64,000 nucleotides of DNA from Rhizobium album. Its GTDB lineage: Bacteria; Pseudomonadota; Alphaproteobacteria; Rhizobiales; Rhizobiaceae. Shown piece after piece: positions 38,688 to 49,022 of this stretch (its first letter is position 1; each line of letters begins with the position of its first letter). Location of the stretch: positions 62,001-126,000 of the forward strand of contig NZ_QFBC01000001.1 in assembly GCF_003122325.1 (NCBI RefSeq). Direction: 5' to 3'. The position numbers were made by a program, and so were the translations under genes. The notes under the pieces are model-generated. The model did no database searches. It was given only the letters and a program-made list of their open reading frames with translations, and had not been told where the DNA came from.

Positions 38688-39314
38688 CTAGCCCTCGACC
38701 CAGCGGCGCTGCACGTCGAACCCCTCGCCCGCCAGGAGCAGCGTGGTCTCGTAGAGCGGCAGGCCGACGACGTTGGTGTAGGAGCCCACGAGTTTCTGCA
38801 CGAAACAGCCGGCCAGGCCCTGGATGGCGTAAGCACCGGCCTTGCCGCGCCATTGGCCGGAGGCGAGATAACTTTCGATGTCGAGGCCGGAGAGGCGCTT
38901 GAAGCGCACCTTGGTCTCGACGATCTTCTGGCGCAGCCGGCCGTCCGGGGTGATGAGGCCCACGCCGGTATAGACCCAGTGGCTGCGGCCGGAGAGCAGG
39001 TGCAGGGCCGAGGACGCCTCGTCGACATATTCCGCCTTCGGCAGGATGCGGCGGCCGACGGCAACGACGGTATCGGCGGCGAGGATGAAGCTGCCCTGCC
39101 AGGCGAGGTCGCCCTTCACCTGCCGGAAGGCGGCATCGGCCTTTTCGCCGCAGAGGCGCCGGGCCAGCGAGCGCGGATGCTCGGACTTCTTCGGCGTCTC
39201 GTCCAGGTCCATCGGCATCAGCCGCGCGGGTTCGATGCCCGCCTGGTTGAGCAGGTCAAGGCGGCGCGGCGAGCCGGAGGCCAATATCAATCTGTGTTTC
39301 AACACCATGCGCAC
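38688..39314 (-). CDS. maf: Maf family nucleotide pyrophosphatase
   Basis: A 208-residue protein opening [19 protein letters not shown], the Maf signature, with [18 protein letters not shown] and [28 protein letters not shown] blocks. Maf proteins hydrolyse non-canonical or canonical NTPs (dTTP/UTP class) and are linked to septum control. ATG at 39314 or at 39308 (two residues later) are both possible. The gene follows infA by 31 nt on the minus strand. Confidence 0.9.
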   Translation of the reverse strand: MRMVLKHRLILASGSPRRLDLLNQAGIEPARLMPMDLDETPKKSEHPRSLARRLCGEKADAAFRQVKGDLAWQGSFILAADTVVAVGRRILPKAEYVDEASSALHLLSGRSHWVYTGVGLITPDGRLRQKIVETKVRFKRLSGLDIESYLASGQWRGKAGAYAIQGLAGCFVQKLVGSYTNVVGLPLYETTLLLAGEGFDVQRRWVEG

Positions 39315-39345
39315 CCGACAAGGCAGCCGCCATCAGGCGGCGAGG

Positions 39346-39564
39346 TCATTTGAAGCGGTAGGTAATGCGGCCCTTGGTCAGGTCGTAGGGGGTCATTTCC
39401 ACCAGCACCTTGTCGCCCGCGAGCACGCGAATGCGGTTTTTGCGCATGCGGCCGGCGGTGTGCGCGATGATTTCGTGTTCGTTTTCCAGCTTGACGCGGA
39501 AGGTTGCGTTCGGCAGCAATTCCGTGACGACACCCGGAAATTCGAGGACTTCTTCTTTAGGCAT
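39346..39564 (-). CDS. infA: Translation initiation factor IF-1
   Basis: A 72-residue S1-fold protein, full length for IF-1, with the typical [30 protein letters not shown]-like and [17 protein letters not shown] segments. It occupies the ribosomal A site during initiation. The maf–infA neighbourhood on this strand is standard for Rhizobiaceae. Confidence 0.97.
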   Translation of the reverse strand: MPKEEVLEFPGVVTELLPNATFRVKLENEHEIIAHTAGRMRKNRIRVLAGDKVLVEMTPYDLTKGRITYRFK

Positions 39565-39694
39565 GTATAAGGTTTCTTCCTGTGGGTTACAGAAGGGGCG
39601 CCGGGCTGGCCGGGGCGACTTCCAAAAATTTGGCGGAAACTACACAATCGACAAGGGTTTGTGAACCTTGTTGATCGCGCTTTCTCGATTTGTC

Positions 39695-40180
39695 TCAGGC
39701 TGTTTCGGCCTTGACGCCGTTCTTTCTCAATAAACGCTGTTCGATCAGCACTGCAAGATGATTTCTCACTTCGCGGTACGCGGACAGGATTTGTTCGCGC
39801 GTTCCGGCCACCACGGTGGGATCGAGCGTTGGCCAGTATACCACCTCGACGGCATTGGAGCGCGTCAATTCGAGCGCGGCATGATGCGCTTCCGGCGCCA
39901 GCGTGATGATCAGGTCGAAAAAATCGTCCTCCAGTTCATCCAGCGTCTGCGGTAGGCGCTTGCCCAGCGACAGGTCGATCTCCTCCATCACCACGTCGAC
40001 GAACGGATCGCGCTCGCCCGGACGAACGCCGGCCGAGGCGATATAGGTGCCCGGCGGCAGCATGCTGCGCGCTAAGGCCTCCGCCATGGGGGAACGGATG
40101 GCGTTCATGCCGCAGATGAAGAGGATCGATTTCGGTATTTTGGCAGGTTCCTCCAGCGCCACAGCCATCGCCTCAGCCAC
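39695..40180 (-). CDS. Low-molecular-weight protein-tyrosine-phosphatase family
   Basis: A 161-residue protein with the catalytic P-loop [16 protein letters not shown] near the N-terminus (Cys23 and Arg29, CX5R) and an Asp-Pro general-acid candidate in TLDPTVVAG. It resembles LMW-PTP/arsenate-reductase-fold enzymes; the middle lacks the extra cysteines expected of thioredoxin-coupled arsenate reductases, so phosphatase is favoured. Its start overlaps the end of the UPF0262 gene by 8 nt. Confidence 0.85.
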   Translation of the reverse strand: MAEAMAVALEEPAKIPKSILFICGMNAIRSPMAEALARSMLPPGTYIASAGVRPGERDPFVDVVMEEIDLSLGKRLPQTLDELEDDFFDLIITLAPEAHHAALELTRSNAVEVVYWPTLDPTVVAGTREQILSAYREVRNHLAVLIEQRLLRKNGVKAETA

Positions 40181-40652
40181 GCCAGTAGAGAACGCAGATC
40201 AGCGTGAACAGCCGCCGGGCGGTATCGAAATCCAGGCGGATCTTGTTTTGCAGCCGGTCCATCAGGGTCTGGGACCCTTCGTTGTGAATGCCCCGCCGGC
40301 CCATGTCGATGGCTTCGATGCGGCTCGGCGTCGCCGAGCGGATCGCTTCATAATAGCTTTCGCAGATCATGAAGTAGTCCTTGATCGTGCGCCGGAAGGG
40401 CGTCAGCGACAGGATATGCGTCGCCACGTCCTCGCCTGCCTCCGACTTGATGGCCAGCATCAGCTTGGAATCGACCAGCGACAGATAGAGCCGGTAAGGC
40501 CCGCCGGAATGACCGACGGGTTCGAAGGAGTTCTCCTCGATCAGGTCGAAAATCGCCACGGCGCGTTCATGTTCCACATCCGGGGTCGAGCGGCCGATCG
40601 TGTCGTCGAGGACGACATCGCAGAGCCGGAAATTGCTCGAGCCCGCCGCCAT
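40173..40652 (-). CDS. UPF0262 family protein
   Basis: A 159-residue protein conserved in Rhizobiales and always close to hisD. Recognizable blocks are [35 protein letters not shown] and [19 protein letters not shown]. No function is established. It begins 3 nt after the hisD stop and overlaps the phosphatase gene, so hisD–UPF0262–phosphatase is an operon. Confidence 0.88.
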   Translation of the reverse strand: MAAGSSNFRLCDVVLDDTIGRSTPDVEHERAVAIFDLIEENSFEPVGHSGGPYRLYLSLVDSKLMLAIKSEAGEDVATHILSLTPFRRTIKDYFMICESYYEAIRSATPSRIEAIDMGRRGIHNEGSQTLMDRLQNKIRLDFDTARRLFTLICVLYWRG

Positions 40653-40655
40653 GGA

Positions 40656-41954
<1,299 letters not shown>

Positions 41955-41996
41955 GTCTACATCATCCCCTGTAATAACATCCTGAGACTGCCGGGT

Positions 41997-42431
41997 TCAC
42001 CCCTCGTGACTCGGCAATGAACCGGTTTCCCATGCCGTGCCGGTATCCGCAAGCTGCGCTTCGACGCATTCGACATCGAGTTCGATCGTCGCCTTGCCGG
42101 ACAGCGCCAGCTCGACCTTCCCATCCGGCCCTTCGCCATCCGGCAAAAAGCGGACGGCGAGCAACGAAAGAACGTCGTCGGCCTTGCGCCGGTCGATGCC
42201 CGTGGAGCGTACGGTGCGAACCCGCTTGAATACAAGCAGGCTACGGCGACGTTCGAACGTCTTTGCCGCTTCGTCCACTGCCTCCCAGACAAACCGGTTG
42301 GCGGCCAGGCTGAAAAGGCCGGATCTTGCCGAAAACGAAAGATCCCCCACCTTGAAGACGGCGTCCTGCATATGAGCCGAGATCACCGCCAGGTCCTCTT
42401 CGTCGAGCGCCAGGAGCTTGAGATGGGTCAT
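41997..42431 (-). CDS. DUF2948 family protein
   Basis: A 144-residue conserved alphaproteobacterial protein beginning MTHLKLLALDEEDLAVISAHMQDAVFKVG, with the RFVWEAVDEA and RRRSLLVFKRVRTVRS blocks of DUF2948. An in-frame ATG 87 nt upstream exists but the conserved domain starts at 42431. It lies between murA and hisD on the same strand. The function is unknown. Confidence 0.85.
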   Translation of the reverse strand: MTHLKLLALDEEDLAVISAHMQDAVFKVGDLSFSARSGLFSLAANRFVWEAVDEAAKTFERRRSLLVFKRVRTVRSTGIDRRKADDVLSLLAVRFLPDGEGPDGKVELALSGKATIELDVECVEAQLADTGTAWETGSLPSHEG

Positions 42432-42551
42432 GCGCACACTTTCCGGTTTCGCCCTTTGCAATGGGGCGGGGCCTTGTCCTGCAAAGGACATAAGGCGCCC
42501 GCGCCCAAACCGCAACACGCAAGCAAAGCGGAAGAAACGACCGCCGGAAAA

Positions 42552-43844
42552 TTAATCGCTGACGCGTTCGACGATGGCGCCGCAGCGGGTCAGTTTTTCC
42601 TCAAGGCGCTCGAAGCCGCGGTCGAGATGATAGACACGCGACACCATGGTCTCGCCTTCCGCCGCAAGGCCGGCGATGACCAGCGACACGGACGCACGCA
42701 GGTCGGTGGCCATGACCGGCGCGCCGCGCAGGCGCTGCACGCCCTCGATCTTCGCCGTCTGGCCGGAGAGCGAGATCTTGGCGCCGAGCCGGGCCAGTTC
42801 CTGCACATGCATGAAACGGTTTTCGAAGATGGTTTCGGTGATGTGCGAAACGCCGGAGGATTTCGTCATCAGCGCCATGAACTGCGCCTGCAGGTCGGTC
42901 GGGAAGCCCGGGAAGGGATCGGTGACGATATCGACCGGCTTGATGCCGCCGCCATTGCGCACAACGCGGATACCGTCGGCGGTATCGGTGATCTCGGCGC
43001 CGGAGCGGCGAATGGTTTCGAGCGCGGTTTCGAGCAGGTCGGCACGCGTGCCTTCCAGCACGACGTCGCCGCCGGCCATCGCCACGGCCATCGCATAGGT
43101 GCCGGTCTCGATGCGATCCGGCAGGACGCGGTGACGCGCGCCGGAGAGCGAGGTGACGCCCTCGATGGTGATCGTCTGCGTTCCGGCACCGGTGATCTTG
43201 GCGCCCATGGCGTTGAGGCAGTTGGCGAGATCGACGACCTCGGGCTCGCGGGCGGCATTGCCGATCACCGTCGTGCCGCGGGCAAGGCTTGCCGCCATCA
43301 TCATCACATGGGAGGCGCCGACGGACACCTTGGGGAAGGTGTAGCGCGTACCGATCAGGCCACCCTTGGGCGCTGTCGCATTGATATAGCCGCCGTCGAT
43401 TTCCATGGTGGCGCCGAGCGCCTGCAGGCCTTCGATGAACAGGTCGACGGGACGGGTGCCGATGGCGCAGCCGCCGGGCAGGGAGACCCGCGCCTTGCCT
43501 TCACGCGCCAGCAGCGGGCCGATGACCCAGAAGCTCGCCCGCATCTTGGACACGAGGTCGTACGGCGCCGTGGTGTCGGCAATCGTGCGGCAGGTGAAAT
43601 GGATGGTGCGCGAATAACCGTCGGTCTGGCGCTCGCGGCGGCCGTTGACGGCGATGTCGACGCCGTGATTGCCGAGGATGCGGACCAGCTGCTCGACGTC
43701 GGCCAGGTGCGGCACGTTTTCGAGCGTCAGCGTATCACTGGTGAGGAGCGAGGCGATCATCAGCGGCAGGGCCGCATTCTTGGCTCCGGAAATCGGAATG
43801 ACGCCGTTCAGCGGGTTGCCGCCGATAATTCTGATACGATCCAT
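42552..43844 (-). CDS. murA: UDP-N-acetylglucosamine 1-carboxyvinyltransferase
   Basis: A 430-residue enzyme for the first committed step of peptidoglycan synthesis, transferring enolpyruvyl from PEP to UDP-GlcNAc. N-terminal [29 protein letters not shown] is diagnostic, and the PEP-binding Cys is present ([15 protein letters not shown], Cys126), so fosfomycin sensitivity at this residue is expected. The start at 43844 was chosen over an upstream in-frame ATG because the family begins exactly here. Confidence 0.96.
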   Translation of the reverse strand: MDRIRIIGGNPLNGVIPISGAKNAALPLMIASLLTSDTLTLENVPHLADVEQLVRILGNHGVDIAVNGRRERQTDGYSRTIHFTCRTIADTTAPYDLVSKMRASFWVIGPLLAREGKARVSLPGGCAIGTRPVDLFIEGLQALGATMEIDGGYINATAPKGGLIGTRYTFPKVSVGASHVMMMAASLARGTTVIGNAAREPEVVDLANCLNAMGAKITGAGTQTITIEGVTSLSGARHRVLPDRIETGTYAMAVAMAGGDVVLEGTRADLLETALETIRRSGAEITDTADGIRVVRNGGGIKPVDIVTDPFPGFPTDLQAQFMALMTKSSGVSHITETIFENRFMHVQELARLGAKISLSGQTAKIEGVQRLRGAPVMATDLRASVSLVIAGLAAEGETMVSRVYHLDRGFERLEEKLTRCGAIVERVSD

Positions 43845-43954
43845 ATAGTATACCCAACGGGCCCCCGCCCGCCTTTCCCTGGTGACCATGCCTTGTGAAG
43901 ATGGGCGTCCTTAGACGAAATCCCCGGCGGCGACAATTCAATCGGCGTGAGGAA

Positions 43955-44113
43955 TCACGATGATTCGTCCAATTTTGCGGCAGGCAGGCCTGTCGCCTCA
44001 TCCGCGGCACCCGCGCGACGCGCCCGGGACTGCTGCTTTCGCCGCTGCAGATTTTCGCGAAGCTTGGCCGCAGCCCGCTCGCGACGCAGGTCGGCACCGG
44101 TTTTTTGCGGCAT
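43955..44113 (-). CDS. Small basic conserved protein upstream of murA
   Basis: About 52 residues beginning MPQKTGADLRRERAAAKLRENLQRRK, then QQSRARRAGAADEATGLPAAK. A GGAAG lies 4 nt before the ATG at 44113. The frame continues upstream to ATGs at 44164 and 44221, so a longer form is possible. The LRENLQRRK…RARR pattern occurs in small proteins beside murA in related bacteria, from memory. A highly basic helix suggests nucleic-acid or ribosome binding, but no function is known. Confidence 0.55.
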   Translation of the reverse strand: MPQKTGADLRRERAAAKLRENLQRRKQQSRARRAGAADEATGLPAAKLDESS

Positions 44114-44381
44114 TTTCGCTTCCGGCCCCGATTCTCCGGCATCGCCATCAGCGGTGGTCGTCATCTCGCCGATGCCGGGCCGGGCAGATACCGGGGAGAA
44201 ATTTTTCCTGTTCTCTTTCATGCCGCCTGAATAACGGAAATCCGGGCTTTTCAAAAGGCCACCGCATCTTTTCCCGCCAAAACGCAAAATTATTTGACGT
44301 TTGCGCCTTGCGCTTCATCCGTAGCTGTGGCAATAGCCGCCTCGCTTGCAACGAAGTGCTCACGAGCCGCGAAACAAGCCT

Positions 44382-44456
44382 GCTGCCGTAGCTCAGTGGT
44401 AGAGCACACCCTTGGTAAGGGTGAGGTCGGTGGTTCAATCCCACTCGGCAGCACCA
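44382..44456 (+). tRNA. tRNA-Thr (GGU)
   Basis: A 75-nt cloverleaf with encoded CCA: acceptor GCTGCCG/CGGCAGC, D-arm GCTCAGTGGTAGAGC, anticodon stem CACCC-TTGGTAA-GGGTG giving anticodon GGT, and T-arm GGTTCAATCC. It marks the left edge of the accessory island, a position commonly used by integrating elements. Confidence 0.97.
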
Positions 44457-44487
44457 TTTTCTTTTCACAAGCAATTGAAAATGGTGC
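44451..44487 (+). terminator. Hairpin overlapping tRNA-Thr 3' end
   Basis: 11-bp perfect inverted repeat GCACCATTTTC / GAAAATGGTGC with a 15-nt spacer. The left arm is the last bases of tRNA-Thr including CCA. The sequence CCATTTTAG follows the right arm. It may terminate the tRNA transcript, or the right arm may be a remnant of an integration attachment core. Confidence 0.5.
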
Positions 44488-44599
44488 CATTTTAGCGATT
44501 TCTTTTGCAACGTATCCACCCTTTTATCCACCTTCTCGGTCGCGGTGCGAGGCTTGGTGAATTGCCTTTGCCTGCTGAAAGATGTTGGGCTGATAAGGC

Positions 44600-45067
44600 T
44601 TAGGAAGCGCTCGGCGGGCGCGGGTGCTTCGGATCGATGATCACCGTCTCAATCCGGTCGAATCGCACCGATCCGCCGTGATCGATATCCAGCTTGTCCC
44701 CATACTTCTTCGGCTGCATCTTTGACGCCATCCATTTGCGGGCATCGATGCGAAGCTGTGACCGGCGGATCGCTTCGCCATTCTCCTGCCAGCCAATGAC
44801 CTCGCCAGCGGCATTCCGCTTCTCGATCCAGTCGTTTCGGCCGTCGTCGGCGATGTCGAGGATTTCGTCGACGAAGCTATCTGCCTGGGCCTCGCGTGCG
44901 CGCGCGTATTGGTCCCGGAATGCTTCATTGGCAGCAAGCCACCGAAACACTATCGATTTCGACGGCATGCCTTCCTGGCTACAGATCGACCGCAAGCTCT
45001 CACCGTCTGCCAGCGGTTCGCAGATCAGGCCGGTCATTTCCTCGGCAAACGTCGACGGTCTCGCCAT
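44600..45067 (-). CDS. Phage terminase small subunit-like protein (orphan)
   Basis: About 155 residues from an ATG at 45067 behind GCAGGA; the frame is open for 132 nt more upstream. It resembles terminase small subunits: ICEPLADGESLRSICSQEGMPSKSIVFRWLA reads as a helix-turn-helix DNA-binding region, followed by a coiled helix and the LRIDARKWMASKMQPKKYGDKLDI motif characteristic of the family. No large terminase, portal or capsid genes accompany it, so it is a prophage remnant or domesticated gene. It sits 144 nt from tRNA-Thr. Confidence 0.75.
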   Translation of the reverse strand: MARPSTFAEEMTGLICEPLADGESLRSICSQEGMPSKSIVFRWLAANEAFRDQYARAREAQADSFVDEILDIADDGRNDWIEKRNAAGEVIGWQENGEAIRRSQLRIDARKWMASKMQPKKYGDKLDIDHGGSVRFDRIETVIIDPKHPRPPSAS

Positions 45068-45286
45068 TTGGAAATCCTGCATTCGCCCTGGTTGATACGA
45101 TGGCGAGCATAGCACATAGGCGCTGAAAAAGCGCCCCTTTGGAGCGACCCCAAAAAAGCGCAGCTTGAAGACGGTTGATTTGCATCGGCTGGTCGCCATC
45201 GCAGGCCATGCGCATATTGTTGTCCCGAAAGCTCTCTGAAGTTGCGGATACGATTTTGAAACGCCTATTCCGATAGGCTTCGCGAC

Positions 45287-45610
45287 ATGGAGGGGGCGAG
45301 TTTGAGAATTTGGATTTCAGCTACAAGCGCGATTTTTCTCGCTTGGGTTTCAGTTGCCAACGGCGCAAACACGCCCTGCAGCGGAAAGAAGGGTGGCATC
45401 GATCATTGCCAGGGGAAGACTTTTATCTGCTGTGACGGCTCGGTGAGTAAAAGCAAGAAGGACTGCCAAGCGACCATGGGCGGCATGGGTTGACTCGGCT
45501 CTGGATCATCTGACATGCAGCCTACGGCCGGCAATGATTGCAGCTGCAGGTCTGGCACATACTGCACCGGTCCCCGCGGCGGGCGGTATTGCATCGAAGA
45601 CAGTATCCGA
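45287..45610 (+). pseudogene. Cysteine-rich secreted small protein, broken by internal stop
   Basis: Opens with a signal peptide (ISATSAIFLAWVSVANGA) followed by NTPCSGKKGGIDHCQGKTFICCDG. The frame closes at a TGA at 45491–45493 (68 codons) but continues in the same frame into LGSGSSDMQPTAGNDCSCRSG and YCTGPRGGRYC, a second cysteine-rich half. The TGPRGGRY segment resembles short basic adaptor-type motifs. I infer one ancestral gene of about 110 codons with a premature stop, later fused at its 3' side to IS66 sequence. The first half might still be made as a 68-residue peptide. Confidence 0.5.
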
Positions 45611-45626
45611 GGCTCAGATCCCGAAC

Positions 45627-46051
45627 ATCGCCGGGCAGTTCGACAGGACCTGTCCCTTCCGCTGGTGGACGCGTTCTTCACCTGGCTGTCAGCGCAAGCC
45701 AAGCGCATCTCACGCAAATCTGACCTTGGAAAAGCCCTGGCCTATATGCTGACGCGGCAGGACGGCTTCCGGCTGTTCCTGGACGATGGCCACGGCGATA
45801 TCGACTCCAACCTCGTGGAAAACGCGATCCGCCGACCGGCCATGAACCGCCGCAATGCGCTCTTTGCCGGGCACGATGAAGGGGGCCGCAATTGGGCCCG
45901 GTTTGCCAGCCTGATCGGCACTTGTAAAATGAACGGCGTTGAGCCCTACGCCTACCTGTGCGACCTCTTCACCCGCCTCGCGAACGGCCACCTCGCCAAA
46001 AACATCGATGCTCTGATGCCATGGGCCTACGCCGCCCGCGTCAAGGCCTAA
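45627..46051 (+). mobile_element. IS66-family transposase C-terminal fragment
   Basis: Codes for the last 140 or so residues of an IS66 TnpC: SLPLVDAFFTWLSAQAKRI, SRKSDLGKALAYMLTRQDGF, DIDSNLVENAIRRPAMNRRN and LFAGHDEGGRNWARFAS, ending MPWAYAARVKA. The catalytic N-terminal half and the companion TnpA/TnpB genes are absent, so it cannot transpose. It lies in frame with the secreted gene fragment to its left. Confidence 0.85.
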
Positions 46052-46105
46052 CAATGAACTCGTCAGGCACTATTCGGTGAGCTCATTTGACGGCCGATAT
46101 TGCCG

Positions 46106-46240
46106 TCAGATCGCTGCAACCGAAAAATCCATGGGGCGTGGACGCCGCATACCGACGGGCAACATTCCAATGAGGTAAAGCACCAGGATGATAACCAGGA
46201 AGGTGATCAAAATGCTTACCAGTGCGCCGTCGCCATGCAG
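46106..46240 (-). pseudogene. Possible small membrane protein remnant
   Basis: A minus-strand frame reads LVSILITFLVIILVLYLIGML followed by PVGMRRPRPMDFSVAAI, a single hydrophobic helix. The good start (AAGGAG, 6 nt, ATG at 46236) is in a different frame that stops after six codons; in the right frame only a CTG is available at 46240. It looks like a small single-helix membrane protein with a frameshift at the start, beside the IS66 remnant. Low confidence. Confidence 0.25.
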
Positions 46241-46415
46241 TGCTCCTTAAATCGCGAAAAATTACGCGTGAGGATTTAAATATGGGCGGAGGCCTATAGG
46301 GAAAGGGGCCAACGTGAAAAACGTGGCCCCAGTCCGTGAGCGTCATTGGCGCACATCCACGCTGCCGAGCCTTGCAAAGGCCAACATGAAGATGGGAAAA
46401 TACAAGCTCCCCGCC

Positions 46416-47930
46416 TTAAACCAAGAAATCATTATGAGCGCGAAATTCTCCGGTATCATGGATAACCGCTACAAGCTTTATTTCTGAGTTTTCAAGTGCT
46501 GTATCCGACCCCGTATCCGCATAATACAGGTATCGCGTTTCTATGAGGTTTTCAGGGTCGCTCAATGCAAACAGGCCCTTCCACTTCACACCCATTTCAA
46601 ACCCCGTATTCGCTGGAGCATTTCCACCACATGCTTCTTGAAATGACTGCAAGAAGTCGGCGCCATTTGTGATGTCCGTACTCACATACGAGATAAACTC
46701 CACAAGTCCAAAAGTGTGCATGGCTTCCTGGAATTCTAACTTGCCGGCTGAGTTTTTTGTGTATGAAGTCGTTCCACGGAAAAGATGATCATCATCCGTC
46801 CAACTTCCTTCGAGATTCGTTGAGAAATCGGAGTTGCTGATCACGAATTGGTCGTTATTGCCCCATCCGTAGATATGAATAGGTCCCGATTTGCCTAGCC
46901 CTCCCGTGGCCGAGCCGGTCAGGAAAATTGTATCGGTACCACTATCGCTAAGGCGAAAGGTATCCGATCCGCCGTTTGAATAATAAGTGTTCGTTCCACC
47001 TTTGCCGTAGAACACATCGTTGAATGCTGTGCCTCTGAACACATCGACGCCATCACCGCCATTGAGGATGACCCCTCTCGTGAAGGCCGAGAAATCAAAT
47101 GTTTCCCCCGTGTTGGCGCCAATGACGGCAATGGTATCGGCTTCGGTGATGATGGTGGCCGAGGCAGACTTTATGGCTGTGCTCGTATCCGCCAGGCTGA
47201 AATCGAAATTCGTGGCATTCTTGGCCCCGAGCAGAACCTTTGCGCCTTCCACCGTGACGGCGCCGACGCCACCGGTGGCATTCGTCAGCTGATAGCTGTC
47301 GGCATTCTTCATGACGTCAGGATTTGCCACGATTTTGTCGAGCCGATCCGCAAGGATGTAATGTCCGCCGTTTGCGGCGCCATCCAGGACCTGTTGAACC
47401 GTCAGCGCGCCAGAGGGTTGCTGCGGCATGGCGGCGATGTATGCGTTGACATTCGCCAAGTCGGGGATGGTGGCGATGTCCTTGGTGATCGGTGCGAGAA
47501 ACTGGCGACCGTAGTCGGCAGCGGCGTCGCCGCCATAGATCACCTGCTCCTCATCAGTATCGAGATTGGTTGTGAACAGATTGGCGACCGTCAGCTTATT
47601 CTCGACGGTCGCCTTGTCGTCGTTGAGCGCACCGTCAAGAACGTTGATAGCGATGTTTTCGATCGATAGACGTCCCGCTTCCAACTCACCGACGAAATAC
47701 TTCAATCCAGCTTCATCGGCATCCCGCCCGAACATGGACTTGAACAGGGCGTTGACGATCTGATCGTTGGCGAAATTAGTAAAGCGATTGAGATATTCCG
47801 CCGTGCCGGCAAGACCCGATATCGCAGACAAGTCAGATCCGTTGTTGGTAACACCGTTGAAGAATGCCAAACCTGCTGGATCCGCTGGCCTCCCGAATAG
47901 CGCCAGATAGATGCCCTGAATGGATGCCAT
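46416..47930 (-). CDS. DUF4214 domain protein with RTX-like repeats
   Basis: A 504-residue protein with no N-terminal signal peptide. Residues 1 to about 140 form a DUF4214 domain (IQGIYLALFGRPADPAGLAFF, then SMFGRDADEAGLKYFVGELEAG). The middle holds a degenerate RTX/haemolysin-type calcium-binding region (LNGGDGVDVFRGTAFNDVFYGKGG and SNGGSDTF). The C-terminal part is acidic. This layout is typical of proteins exported by type I secretion to the cell surface, but no ABC/membrane-fusion genes are nearby. Codon use and lower GC differ from flanking core genes. Confidence 0.8.
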   Translation of the reverse strand: MASIQGIYLALFGRPADPAGLAFFNGVTNNGSDLSAISGLAGTAEYLNRFTNFANDQIVNALFKSMFGRDADEAGLKYFVGELEAGRLSIENIAINVLDGALNDDKATVENKLTVANLFTTNLDTDEEQVIYGGDAAADYGRQFLAPITKDIATIPDLANVNAYIAAMPQQPSGALTVQQVLDGAANGGHYILADRLDKIVANPDVMKNADSYQLTNATGGVGAVTVEGAKVLLGAKNATNFDFSLADTSTAIKSASATIITEADTIAVIGANTGETFDFSAFTRGVILNGGDGVDVFRGTAFNDVFYGKGGTNTYYSNGGSDTFRLSDSGTDTIFLTGSATGGLGKSGPIHIYGWGNNDQFVISNSDFSTNLEGSWTDDDHLFRGTTSYTKNSAGKLEFQEAMHTFGLVEFISYVSTDITNGADFLQSFQEACGGNAPANTGFEMGVKWKGLFALSDPENLIETRYLYYADTGSDTALENSEIKLVAVIHDTGEFRAHNDFLV

Positions 47931-48297
47931 AATACTCCCTCCCGGAAATTTACTTTTTTCTAATGCTATTTTTCAAAGACTATATGGCAAGGAAAAAATT
48001 TCAAACAGTTTTGTTATATTTAATTGACTAGATAATATTTAGATTATTGCGAAAAAAATAATCGAATCCTGCGTTCTTAAGGGAATTTAATGGCAAGGAC
48101 ACGTCATAAATCACTGAAAATCGGTATTATTTTTCATGATATGAAGGGGATTGGGCGTTAGTAATTTAAATAACGGCGACAATCTTGCTTGTTACCCCGC
48201 GTCGACCGTCAGATAATTGTTGAACGCCTGCTGATATGGCAATACGTTGCGCCTACCCCACGTCGGCGACCACGGATGTACTGGCGCCCGCGTAATG

Positions 48298-48322
48298 AAG
48301 GCCGGCCCGTGTGGCTGGCCTT
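48298..48322 (+). terminator. Terminator-like hairpin in gene-free region
   Basis: AAGGCCGGC / GCTGGCCTT stem (one G·T pair) with a 7-nt loop followed by TTCC, directly after a TAATGA double stop. It looks like the 3' end of a lost gene on the + strand. Confidence 0.4.
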
Positions 48323-48441
48323 TTCCATCTCTGCCGTACGGCATGTCAGGCTGCGCCCTACGTGCGCCACCGTGGCGCACGGCAAAGAAGGCCTCAGGGA
48401 TGAGGTTTGCCCCACGGTGGCGCGAACTGCCCTGCGAGTTT

Positions 48442-48544
48442 CAACATTCTTCAACAGGGGCTGGGAACCACAACATTTAACAACATCGCGGGCTAGCTTT
48501 CACGCCGGCATTGCGCCTGCCTGATACCAACATTTACCAACATG
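48442..48544 (+). repeat. Three imperfect CAACATT-nnn-CAACA repeats
   Basis: Copies start at 48442 (CAACATTCTTCAACA), 48471 (CAACATTTAACAACA) and 48528 (CAACATTTACCAACA). Each holds two CAACA half-sites one helical turn (10 bp) apart. The spacings are 29 and 57 bp, close to one and two units of the same period. They could be binding sites for a regulator or iteron-like sites. Confidence 0.5.
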
Positions 48545-48933
48545 CTTGCCGCCTAGAGGTCGGGGAAAACCAAGGCGACGAATTCCGTCGGGCTGGCCCA
48601 GCCTGGTAGGCCTGCCGGCGGCTAAATATGCCCCGGCGGCACATATCGACCTTGGTCCTGGCCGCTCTGTCCACAAGCTCGAAAATCGCAGGCGCGACAT
48701 CAGGTTTATAAGGTGCGGCATACGAGAACCTGAAGTTTTCTGAAGTGCCCGCGGGGCCGTGCGGATCACAAAACGAGGTCAGGCTTTGTCAGGCTCGCCG
48801 CCTGTCGATTGAACTGTAAATCATCTGTATTATCAGATGGCGGACGCGAACTGGAGCCGTTCCGGACTGCGCGAGCAACATCGGAGTAAGTGAAGCGCAT
48901 GCTCAAGATGGATGCAACTTTTCGGGCCGATGG

Positions 48934-48950
48934 TTAACCGGTCATTAACC
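48934..48950 (+). promoter_or_regulatory. CtrA-type box upstream of flagellin gene
   Basis: TTAA-CCGGTCA-TTAACC is an exact TTAA-N7-TTAAC match to the CtrA binding consensus, inside a larger inverted repeat ATGGTTAA / TTAACCAT (48930–48952). It lies 73 nt before the flagellin ATG. CtrA directly or indirectly controls flagellar genes in alphaproteobacteria, so the orphan flagellin may be cell-cycle or motility regulated. Confidence 0.6.
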
Positions 48951-49022
48951 ATGCATTCATAGGTTCAGCTAGGATTTTTAAGGCCCATTGTGGTCGAAAA
49001 ACAATAACTTGCGGGCCATTGT

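Larger units (their letters stand above)
47931..49022. other. 1.1-kb region without a supported gene
   Basis: The first 250 nt is AT-rich. No frame has a credible start plus family. Present are a terminator-like hairpin at 48298–48322, a 21-bp palindrome at 48361–48381 (CGTGCGCCAC, C, GTGGCGCACG), three imperfect CAACATT-type repeats at 48442–48544, and a CtrA-type box before the flagellin gene. It looks like decayed or regulatory island DNA. Confidence 0.6.

Noticed and set aside
48189-48524. 111-codon plus-strand frame in the gene-free island region
   Set aside because: Arg/Pro-rich translation crossing a palindrome and a terminator-like hairpin; no start context.
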